DNA from: Acholeplasmatales bacterium
Lineage (GTDB): Bacteria > Bacillota_I > Bacilli_A > Acholeplasmatales > Anaeroplasmataceae
NCBI GenBank assembly: GCA_017388605.1
Contig: JAFPIE010000185.1
Location: forward strand, 1 to 7,537
DNA length: 7,537 nucleotides
Reading direction: 5' to 3'
Positions 1-6,005 of the stretch are shown piece after piece. The translations under genes and the position numbers were made by a program. Numbering within the stretch: position 1 is the stretch's first letter; each line of letters begins with the position of its first letter. The notes below the pieces were generated by a model. That model made no database searches, was not told the DNA's origin, and worked only from the letters and a program-made list of their open reading frames with translations.

Positions 1-2
1 GT

Positions 3-1826
3 ATGGCAGATATATTATCCATTAACAGCAATCTAAATTCCTTAGTTGTATATATTTCTAATATTGTATATTTGGCATCTAGAGCCTTTATTGCCTTAAG
101 CTATTGCTTATACATGATTTCTTTAGCAGATAATTGGCATAAATATAAAAATGGTCCATGGAGAATCCTATTATTATTTATTCCCTTTGTTATCGTAATT
201 GGACTTTTAATTTCAAATTATTGGACACATTGGGTATTTGATGTAAGTGATGGAAAATATATAAGAGGTATGCTCATCAATTATGGCATTATGTATATTT
301 GTACATTCGTTTATTCCTTAATTGCATTAATCTATTTCATCATTTATAGAGAATTCTTTAACAGGGCAAAGAAATTTGCCATTATTCAGGTATATCCTAT
401 ATTGATTATTGCCCTATTATTACAATCCATTCGTACGAATTGGTTAATTGAAATCTTCGCAACAGCATTTTCAAGCTTAATTTTAATGAATTTGCTTGAG
501 CGTCCTGAGGAAATCTATGAGCCTGAAATTGGACTTAAAAAATATACAGCCTTCCAAGAGGATTCCTATAAGGCTGCAAGAACGAAAAAGGTTATATCCT
601 TAGTTTTTGTTAAAATTGTGAATGATGTAAGATTAACTCCAAAAATGAATTATAATGAGCAAATTTCCTTAAGAAAAAGTATTGGTAATTTGTTAAAATC
701 GACAGCTAAGGATTTTTCACTTAAGGGGGATTTCTATTATTTAGGTGTAGGTGAATATGCTATCGCTTTAGCGGATTTAAAGAATGATAATTCTGAATCC
801 TATGCTATGACATTAAGAAGAAGATTAAATGTGCCTATTAAGGCAGATTTCGGTATTGTTGATTTATATTCCAATGTTGCCTTAGTGCATTGCCCAGAGG
901 ATATTAGTAATTCAGAAACAGCAATTAACTTCGTTGAAAAATTTGTTCATATTCCCGGTATTTTAGATACTGTATTAGATTTATCTAAAATTCCAAACAG
1001 AAGAGATTTTGAGATTAGTATGAATATGTCCTCTATTATCAAGAAGGGCTTAATGGATAAGAAATTTGATGTTTATTTCCAGCCTATTTATTCGGTTAAA
1101 GAGGAAAGCTTTACTCGTGCTGAGGCACTCTTAAGATTATATGATGATAAATATGGTGAAATTGAGCCTAAGGATTTCATTCCTGAGGCTGAAAGAAATG
1201 GTACGATTCATAAGATTGGTGATATTGTATTTGATAAGGTATGTGAATTTATTGCATCAAGTGATTTTAAAAAGCTAGGTCTTGAGAAAATAGAAATTAA
1301 TCTATCTACCGTACAGTGTATGCATGAGGATTTACCAATCCATATTATGGATGCAGTAAAGAGATATGGTATACACCCAAGTGCCATTAATTTAGAAATT
1401 ACGGAAAGTGCAGATGCATATTCTCGTAAGATGATGGAGGATAATATAAAGGTTCTAAAGGAATTAGGCTTTAGCTTCTCACTTGATGATTATGGTACAG
1501 GATATTCGAATTTAGATAATGTTACACAAATGCCTGTTGATGCAATTAAGCTAGATAGATCCTTAGCTATGAGTGATAATCCTGAGATTCAGGTAATGTT
1601 TTCTCATTCCTTAAAGCTCGTTAAGGATTTGAAGAAGCAGGTTGTTATTGAGGGTGTAGAAAATGAAGATATTTTAAATATGTTTGAAACATCCTTATGT
1701 GATTATATTCAAGGATATTATTTTTCAAAGCCTTTACCAAAGGAGGATTTCATAAATTTCCTTTATGAGAAGAAGGGCTTAGTAAAAGAAAAAGAGGTTA
1801 TAGAAAATGAGCAAATGGAGCAATAA
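3..1826 (+). CDS. Membrane-anchored EAL-domain cyclic-di-GMP phosphodiesterase with degenerate GGDEF
   Basis: Predicted to hydrolyse cyclic di-GMP at the inner face of the membrane. Residues about 13-165 hold roughly five hydrophobic segments (about 13-40, 53-71, 90-115, 125-142, 147-164), an apparent sensor region I cannot name. Residues about 195-325 resemble a GGDEF domain, but its signature is GVGEY (248-252), so cyclase activity is unlikely. The EAL domain spans about 350-587. It keeps E374-A375-L376, N433, E465, D495-D496 in DDYGTGYSN, K516, E550 in IEGVEN and Q570 in QGYYFSKPLP, which are the metal-binding and catalytic positions known for active EAL enzymes. A short charged tail follows. 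The ATG at base 3 is plausible because it sits just before the membrane region, but the ribosome binding site lies outside the window and the true start could be upstream. It is separated from the next gene by a terminator, so it is probably not part of the hyp operon. Confidence 0.88.
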   Translation: MADILSINSNLNSLVVYISNIVYLASRAFIALSYCLYMISLADNWHKYKNGPWRILLLFIPFVIVIGLLISNYWTHWVFDVSDGKYIRGMLINYGIMYICTFVYSLIALIYFIIYREFFNRAKKFAIIQVYPILIIALLLQSIRTNWLIEIFATAFSSLILMNLLERPEEIYEPEIGLKKYTAFQEDSYKAARTKKVISLVFVKIVNDVRLTPKMNYNEQISLRKSIGNLLKSTAKDFSLKGDFYYLGVGEYAIALADLKNDNSESYAMTLRRRLNVPIKADFGIVDLYSNVALVHCPEDISNSETAINFVEKFVHIPGILDTVLDLSKIPNRRDFEISMNMSSIIKKGLMDKKFDVYFQPIYSVKEESFTRAEALLRLYDDKYGEIEPKDFIPEAERNGTIHKIGDIVFDKVCEFIASSDFKKLGLEKIEINLSTVQCMHEDLPIHIMDAVKRYGIHPSAINLEITESADAYSRKMMEDNIKVLKELGFSFSLDDYGTGYSNLDNVTQMPVDAIKLDRSLAMSDNPEIQVMFSHSLKLVKDLKKQVVIEGVENEDILNMFETSLCDYIQGYYFSKPLPKEDFINFLYEKKGLVKEKEVIENEQMEQ

Positions 1827-1839
1827 TTTGCTCATTTTT
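1804..1839 (+). terminator. Intrinsic terminator overlapping the end of the EAL gene
   Basis: A perfect 13-base inverted repeat (arms 1804-1816 and 1826-1838, core ATGAGCAAAT/ATTTGCTCAT) encloses a 9-base loop and ends in TTTTT at 1835-1839. The left arm lies in the last codons and the stop codon is in the loop and at the first base of the right arm. The stem is AT-rich. GAGCAA occurs twice (1810-1815 and 1818-1823), so the right arm could also form a shorter 6-bp hairpin with the second copy. Confidence 0.75.
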
Positions 1840-1846
1840 AACTTTT

Positions 1847-1875
1847 AGAACATGAATAGCGTTATTGTTCTTTTT
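1847..1875 (+). terminator. Possible second, weaker terminator
   Basis: AGAACA (1847-1852) pairs with TGTTCT (1866-1871), and TTTTT follows at 1871-1875. An inner AATA/TATT pairing may extend the stem around a bulge. The stem is short and AT-rich, so it may only back up the hairpin just upstream. Confidence 0.4.
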
Positions 1876-1882
1876 ATTCTAA

Positions 1883-1926
1883 TTCACCCCTTAATTCTTT
1901 CATTTATTATAAATAAATGTTAAAAT
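1883..1926 (+). promoter_or_regulatory. Candidate promoter region for the hypB operon
   Basis: Two overlapping readings are possible. In the first, TTCACC (1883-1888) is the -35 and TATTAT (1905-1910) the -10, with a 16-base spacer. In the second, TGT-TAAAAT (1918-1926) is an extended -10 with no clear -35. The first leaves a leader of about 30 bases before the hypB ATG and the second about 16. Some promoter is expected here because terminators precede the gene, but which boxes are used cannot be decided by eye. Confidence 0.4.
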
Positions 1927-1948
1927 CAATATATGAGGTACGATTTTT

Positions 1949-2611
1949 ATGAATGACATAGATATATTACTTGTTAAGGAAAGTATTTTCGAGAACAACA
2001 ACGAAAGAGCATCCTTACTTAGAGATGAATTAAGAAATAAGAAATTATTCTTTGTAAATATGATGTCATCTCCTGGGGCAGGAAAGACAACTACGCTTAT
2101 TTCCTTAATAAAAAAATTAGAGGATCGATATCATATTGCCGTAATGGAAGCAGATATTGATTCGGATTTTGATGCCAAAAAAATAAAATCTGAAACTAAG
2201 GCAAGAGTAATTCAGCTACATACTGGTGGAATGTGCCACCTAGATTCAGAAATGACAAGACAGGGTATGGAAAAAATGGGTATTGAGGGCATTGATTTAT
2301 GCTTCTTAGAAAACATTGGAAACTTGGTTTGTCCTGCTGAATTTGATACTGGAGCACATCTAAATTTGGTTATATTATCCGTTCCTGAGGGAGATGATAA
2401 GCCAGTGAAATATCCACTTATGTTTCAGGTTTCTGATATTGTTGTTATCAATAAAATCGATACATTACCAATATTCGATTTTAATATAGAGGAATGTAGT
2501 AAGGTTATTTTAAAAAGAAATCCTAAGGCAAAAATTATTAAAGTTTCTGCACTTAAGGATGAAGGTATTGATATTTTAGCAAATGAGTTAGTAAGAAGAA
2601 TGGAAAAATAA
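1949..2611 (+). CDS. hypB: HypB, nickel-delivery GTPase (SIMIBI G3E family)
   Basis: HypB uses GTP hydrolysis to drive nickel transfer, with HypA, into [NiFe]-hydrogenase precursors or, in some bacteria, urease. The 220-residue protein has the P-loop SSPGAGKTT (40-48), an Asp-rich switch EADIDSDFDA (67-76), the metal-site motif CHLD with C96 and H97, ENIGNLVCPAEFD (121-133) with C128, the family-typical EGDDKPVKYP (147-156), and the guanine-specificity motif NKID (168-171). C96, H97 and C128 match the G-domain metal ligands known from E. coli HypB. The N-terminus lacks both the CxxCGC high-affinity nickel motif and a His-rich stretch. GAGGT at 1935-1939 lies 9 bases before the ATG and supports this start. 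It is first in an operon with an Fe-S flavoprotein and hypA, and no hydrogenase gene is visible. The switch motif departs slightly from the usual EGD..T..DA.RI form. Confidence 0.94.
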   Translation: MNDIDILLVKESIFENNNERASLLRDELRNKKLFFVNMMSSPGAGKTTTLISLIKKLEDRYHIAVMEADIDSDFDAKKIKSETKARVIQLHTGGMCHLDSEMTRQGMEKMGIEGIDLCFLENIGNLVCPAEFDTGAHLNLVILSVPEGDDKPVKYPLMFQVSDIVVINKIDTLPIFDFNIEECSKVILKRNPKAKIIKVSALKDEGIDILANELVRRMEK

Positions 2612-2612
2612 A

Positions 2613-2625
2613 AGGAGAAAAGGGG
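2613..2625 (+). promoter_or_regulatory. Tandem Shine-Dalgarno sequences before the oxidoreductase
   Basis: AGGAG (2613-2617) and AGGGG (2621-2625) lie in the 21-base gap between hypB and the next ATG at 2633. AGGGG has the better spacing (7 bases), while AGGAG is 15 bases away. Both favour the 2633 start. Confidence 0.6.
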
Positions 2626-2632
2626 AAAATTT

Positions 2633-5578
2633 ATGGGCAAAAAAGTAGGAAAGTATGATGTAGTACCAACCTATCCTGGTGCGAGGAGCAAATTCGAAGG
2701 AGAAAAGGCACCAAGAGAAAAGGTTATTAAGCTTGGTAAAAAAATTACAGATGTATTAGACCATAAGCTTCATGGAGTTACTTCAAATGATCCAGAGTAT
2801 TGGGGTCTTGCTGAAATTTTAAGTGATGAAATGTGCGATATAGCACTTAAAATGAAAATAAGAAAGCCTTATACATTCGAGGAAATGAAAAAGCTATGTC
2901 CAGATAATGCTAAGGATCCAGAGCATTTTCAAAAGGTTTTAGATGAAATGGCATATATTGGACTATTAGAGCTCGATTGGGGCTACCATTTTGATCATAA
3001 TGGTAGAACAGCTCCAATGGATAAGGATGTAAGATATATCCTAACCTTATTCGTTCCAGGCTCTGCTGAAATGTTTAATATGGAAGAGACTCCAGATTGT
3101 AAAAATCCAAGACTTGAGGAGCACCCTGCAGTAGGTAATTTCTTTGAAAGAATGACCTATATTCCACTTGCAGGTATTACCCAAATGGTACCTGAGGGTG
3201 GTTCTGGTGTTGGTATGCATGTCATTCCAGTAGAGGAAGCTATTTCTATGAATAATGAGGCCTTAGATATTGAAAAGCTATCCTATTGGCTAAAGAAATA
3301 CGATGGTGAAATTGGTGTTGGACAGTGCTCCTGTAGATCATCAAGAAGGCTTTTAGGTACAGAAGAGGACCCACAGGGCTGTGCAGATGATGAATGGGGC
3401 TGGTGTATTGGTATTGGTGATTTCGCAAGATATTGTAGAGAAACTGGTAAGGGTCACCCTATTACTGCAGATGAGGCTATTGCTATATTAAAGAAGGCAG
3501 AGGAGCAGGGCTTCGTTCACCAAATTACAAATATCGATGGTGAGAATAAGATCTTTGGTATTTGTAACTGTAATGTAAATATTTGTAATGCGTTAAGAAC
3601 ATCTCAGCTATTTAACACACCAAATTTATCTAGAAGTGCATATACAGCACAAGTTACAAAGGAAAACTGTGTAGCCTGTGGTAGATGTGTTGAATATTGT
3701 CCTGCAGGTGCAGTTAAGCTTGGTCAAAAGCTATGCACGAAGCAAGGTGAAATTGTATATCCACGTCATGAGCTTCCAGATTGGAATAAATGGGGTACAG
3801 ATAAGTGGGACCCAGACTATAGAGACCATAACAGAATCAATTGTTATGACACAGGTACTGCACCTTGTAAGACAGCATGTCCTGCACATATTGCAATTCA
3901 AGGCTATTTAAAGATGGCCGCTCAGGGAAGATACGAGGATGCCCTTGCCTTAATTAAGAAGGAAAATCCATTCCCTGCAGTTTGTGGTAGAATTTGTAAT
4001 AAGCGCTGTGAGGCTGCATGTACTAGAGGTACTGTAGATGAGGCTATCGCTATTGATGCAGTAAAGAAATTTATTGCAGAAAGAGATTTACATGCAAAGA
4101 CACGCTATGTACCTAAGGTTGAAATGGCAGTATCTCCTGCAAGACAGATTAAAATCGATCATTGGGAACAAAAGATTGCGATTATCGGTGCTGGTCCTGC
4201 GGGCTTATCCTGTGCATATTATTTAGCAATTAAGGGCTATAAGCCAGTTGTATTTGAAAAGAACGAGAAGCCAGGTGGAATGATGCTTTATGGTATTCCA
4301 TCCTATAAGCTTGAAAAGGATGTAATAGAAGCAGAAATTGATATCATTCGTGAGCTTGGCGTTGAAATAAGATGTGGCGTTGAGGTTGGTAAGGATGTTA
4401 CTATTGAGGAGTTAAGAAATCAAGGCTTCCAGGCCTTCTATTTAGCTATTGGTTGCCAGGGTGGTAACCTACCTGGAATTGTAGGTGAGGATGCAAAGGG
4501 CGTTGAAATCGCAGTTGATTTCTTACATAAGGCTACAGAGGATAACACAACTAAGTGGACTGAGGATGTCGTAGTTGTTGGTGGTGGTAATGTTGCGGTT
4601 GACTGCGCAAGAACCGCTAAGAGATTTACCTCTGGTAAGGTAACTATGCTATCCCTAGAGGAAAGAGATGTAATGCCTGCATCTAAGGATGAAATTGAAG
4701 AAACCCTAGAGGATGGTATTGAAATCTTAAATGCTTGGGGTCCTAAGGAAATTATTAAGGATAAGGATGGTAATGTATCCTCTATTATCTTTAAGAAGTG
4801 TACACAAACGATCGACCCTAAGACTAAAGCATTTAGTCCTTTATATAATGAAAATGAAACCATCGAAATTAAGTGTAAGCATGTTATCTTTGCGATAGGT
4901 CAAAGAGTTATCTATGGCGATCTATTAAAGGGCACTAAGGTTGAATTTGGTAGAGGCAATAGACCTATTGCTGATCCACTTACATATCAAACTAAGGAAA
5001 AGGATATCTTCGTTGGTGGAGATGTTTATACAGGACCTAAGTTTGTTATTGATGCTATCGCTCAGGGTAAGAATGCAAGTGAATCCTTACATAGATTCGT
5101 ACATAAGGGTGCATCCTTAACTATTGGTAGAAATAGAAGAGATTTCATCGAGCTTGATAAGGAAAATATCGTTTTAGGTGAATATGATACTGCAAAGCGT
5201 CAGGTTGCAAGCCAATCTAAGGATTATAAGCCATTATCCTTCAAGGATTATTCTGGTACATTAACAGAAGAGCAGGTAAAGATAGAAACTGCTAGATGCT
5301 TAGGCTGTGGTGCATCTATTGTAGACCCTAATAAGTGTATTGGCTGTGGTGTTTGTACAACAAAATGTGAATTTGATGCTATCCATTTAGTAAGAGATCA
5401 TCCACATGCATCCGATATGAGATCTACAGATGAAAAATTCAAATATATCCTACCTTATGCAGCAAAGCGTGCATTTAAGATTCTATTTAAGGTAAAGCCT
5501 GAATCTCAAAAGAAATATGAGAAGGAATATAAGGCATACCAAAAGAGAGTTAATGATGCAAAGAAGGATGCTAGATAA
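2633..5578 (+). CDS. Multi-[4Fe-4S] FAD/NAD(P)H oxidoreductase, GltD/NfnB-like, with N-terminal Cys-rich domain
   Basis: A cytosolic redox enzyme expected to pass electrons between NAD(P)H, FAD and several iron-sulfur clusters; the physiological acceptor is unknown. Residues 1-230 contain a winged-helix-like stretch (about 60-120). A Cys-rich block follows with C232-x-C234-R, C250, C258 and IC311-N-C313 to C318. This pattern recalls an uncharacterised anaerobe Fe-S family with CxCR and ICNCC motifs. Next is a single ferredoxin motif (C346, C349, C352, C356-P). The GltD-type Fe-S region has C404, C412, C416-P and C451, C455, C459, C463. The FAD Rossmann motif is GAGPAG (519-524), the NAD(P) motif GGGNVA (650-655), and the second FAD motif GGD (795-797). 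The C-terminus adds C889, C892 and a [4Fe-4S] motif at C902, C905, C908, C912. At 981 residues it is about twice the length of GltD (near 470), and no glutamate synthase large subunit is adjacent. It lies between hypB and hypA, overlapping hypA by one base. Cofactors are well supported; the substrate is not. Confidence 0.9.
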   Translation: MGKKVGKYDVVPTYPGARSKFEGEKAPREKVIKLGKKITDVLDHKLHGVTSNDPEYWGLAEILSDEMCDIALKMKIRKPYTFEEMKKLCPDNAKDPEHFQKVLDEMAYIGLLELDWGYHFDHNGRTAPMDKDVRYILTLFVPGSAEMFNMEETPDCKNPRLEEHPAVGNFFERMTYIPLAGITQMVPEGGSGVGMHVIPVEEAISMNNEALDIEKLSYWLKKYDGEIGVGQCSCRSSRRLLGTEEDPQGCADDEWGWCIGIGDFARYCRETGKGHPITADEAIAILKKAEEQGFVHQITNIDGENKIFGICNCNVNICNALRTSQLFNTPNLSRSAYTAQVTKENCVACGRCVEYCPAGAVKLGQKLCTKQGEIVYPRHELPDWNKWGTDKWDPDYRDHNRINCYDTGTAPCKTACPAHIAIQGYLKMAAQGRYEDALALIKKENPFPAVCGRICNKRCEAACTRGTVDEAIAIDAVKKFIAERDLHAKTRYVPKVEMAVSPARQIKIDHWEQKIAIIGAGPAGLSCAYYLAIKGYKPVVFEKNEKPGGMMLYGIPSYKLEKDVIEAEIDIIRELGVEIRCGVEVGKDVTIEELRNQGFQAFYLAIGCQGGNLPGIVGEDAKGVEIAVDFLHKATEDNTTKWTEDVVVVGGGNVAVDCARTAKRFTSGKVTMLSLEERDVMPASKDEIEETLEDGIEILNAWGPKEIIKDKDGNVSSIIFKKCTQTIDPKTKAFSPLYNENETIEIKCKHVIFAIGQRVIYGDLLKGTKVEFGRGNRPIADPLTYQTKEKDIFVGGDVYTGPKFVIDAIAQGKNASESLHRFVHKGASLTIGRNRRDFIELDKENIVLGEYDTAKRQVASQSKDYKPLSFKDYSGTLTEEQVKIETARCLGCGASIVDPNKCIGCGVCTTKCEFDAIHLVRDHPHASDMRSTDEKFKYILPYAAKRAFKILFKVKPESQKKYEKEYKAYQKRVNDAKKDAR
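5564..5568 (+). promoter_or_regulatory. Shine-Dalgarno for hypA inside the oxidoreductase gene
   Basis: AAGGA lies 9 bases upstream of the hypA ATG at 5578 and within the last codons of the upstream gene. With the TAATG stop/start overlap this suggests coupled translation. It also supports the start that gives the essential Met-His-Glu N-terminus. Confidence 0.6.
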
Positions 5579-5928
5579 TGCATGAGCTTGGCGTTACCTT
5601 TACAGTAATTAAAAGAGTCGAAGAGGTTGCAAAGGAAAACAATGTGAAGCATGTTTCTAAGGTAACCTTGTCCTTAGGTGAGGTTTCAACCGTAATCAAG
5701 GAGCAATTAATTGACTGCTGGAATTGGGCTGTAAAAAATAAATCAGAAATCTTATATGGTGCTACCCTAGATGTAGAACAAATCCCTGCAATTACCTATT
5801 GTGAGGATTGTAAGGGGGAATATAGTACCGTAAAATATGGCAAGACCTGTCCTTATTGTAATTCAAAGAATACCTGGCTTAAGCAAGGCAATGAATTCAT
5901 TATAAAGGATGTAACGGTCGATGAATAA
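5578..5928 (+). CDS. hypA: HypA, nickel/zinc metallochaperone
   Basis: HypA binds Ni(II) through its N-terminal Met-His motif and a structural zinc through two CxxC pairs, and works with HypB in nickel insertion. This 116-residue protein starts MHE (His2 and Glu3 kept) and has the zinc site C75-x2-C78 and C91-PY-C94, which is the normal family length and architecture. Between them, GEVSTVIKEQLIDCWNWA (34-51) replaces the more usual hydrogenase-linked G.LSGV.PE.L.FAFE pattern, so it may belong to a distinct HypA subtype. The start is fixed by the MHE motif. The first base of its ATG is the last base of the oxidoreductase stop (TAATG). It is the last gene of the operon, followed at once by a terminator. 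The client enzyme is not identifiable from the window; a paired function with hypB is very likely. Confidence 0.93.
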   Translation: MHELGVTFTVIKRVEEVAKENNVKHVSKVTLSLGEVSTVIKEQLIDCWNWAVKNKSEILYGATLDVEQIPAITYCEDCKGEYSTVKYGKTCPYCNSKNTWLKQGNEFIIKDVTVDE

Positions 5929-5948
5929 GCACTCGTTTGAGTGCTTTT
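5927..5948 (+). terminator. Intrinsic terminator of the hyp operon
   Basis: AAGCACTC (5927-5934), loop GTTT, GAGTGCTT (5939-5946), then a T-rich tail (TTTT from 5945, continuing T-rich to about 5959). The 8-bp perfect stem begins inside the hypA stop codon. Confidence 0.88.
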
Positions 5949-5949
5949 C

Positions 5950-5978
5950 TTGTTTCTTTATCATCAAAATGGTATAAT
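5950..5978 (+). promoter_or_regulatory. Sigma-A-type promoter with extended -10 for the TPR gene
   Basis: TATAAT (5973-5978) is a perfect -10 preceded by TGG (5970-5972), an extended -10. TTGTTT (5950-5955) sits 17 bases upstream as a half-matching -35. Transcription should start near 5985, leaving a leader of about 20 bases. The -35 lies in the T-rich tail of the hypA terminator. Confidence 0.72.
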
Positions 5979-5993
5979 AAATCAAATGAGCAA

Positions 5994-6000
5994 AAGGAGG
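5994..6000 (+). promoter_or_regulatory. Strong Shine-Dalgarno for the TPR gene
   Basis: AAGGAGG lies 5 bases before the ATG at 6006, a near-perfect anti-16S match. It fixes the start in preference to the ATG at 5987, which is in another frame. Confidence 0.85.
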
Positions 6001-6005
6001 CACCT

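Noticed and set aside
1827..1948. Riboswitch or small RNA between the EAL gene and hypB
   Set aside because: The gap is only about 120 bases and is accounted for by hairpins with U tails and a promoter; no conserved aptamer-like structure was seen.
2425..2640. Minus-strand frame over the end of hypB
   Set aside because: It is antisense to conserved HypB sequence; the hydrophobic look comes from complementing Lys/Glu/Ile codons.
3246..3911. Short frames on both strands inside the oxidoreductase (3246-3428 minus, 3678-3911 plus)
   Set aside because: Both overlap conserved Cys motifs of the real gene and have no family features.
4438..4863. 141-codon open frame on the minus strand inside the oxidoreductase gene
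   Set aside because: It lies wholly opposite a well-supported gene, its product is a low-complexity Ser/Leu/Thr sequence with no recognisable motif, and it is a by-product of the sense codon pattern.
4100..5578. Calling the central gene gltD (glutamate synthase small subunit)
   Set aside because: The core is homologous, but the protein is about twice as long with extra Fe-S modules and no large subunit is nearby, so the name would mislead.
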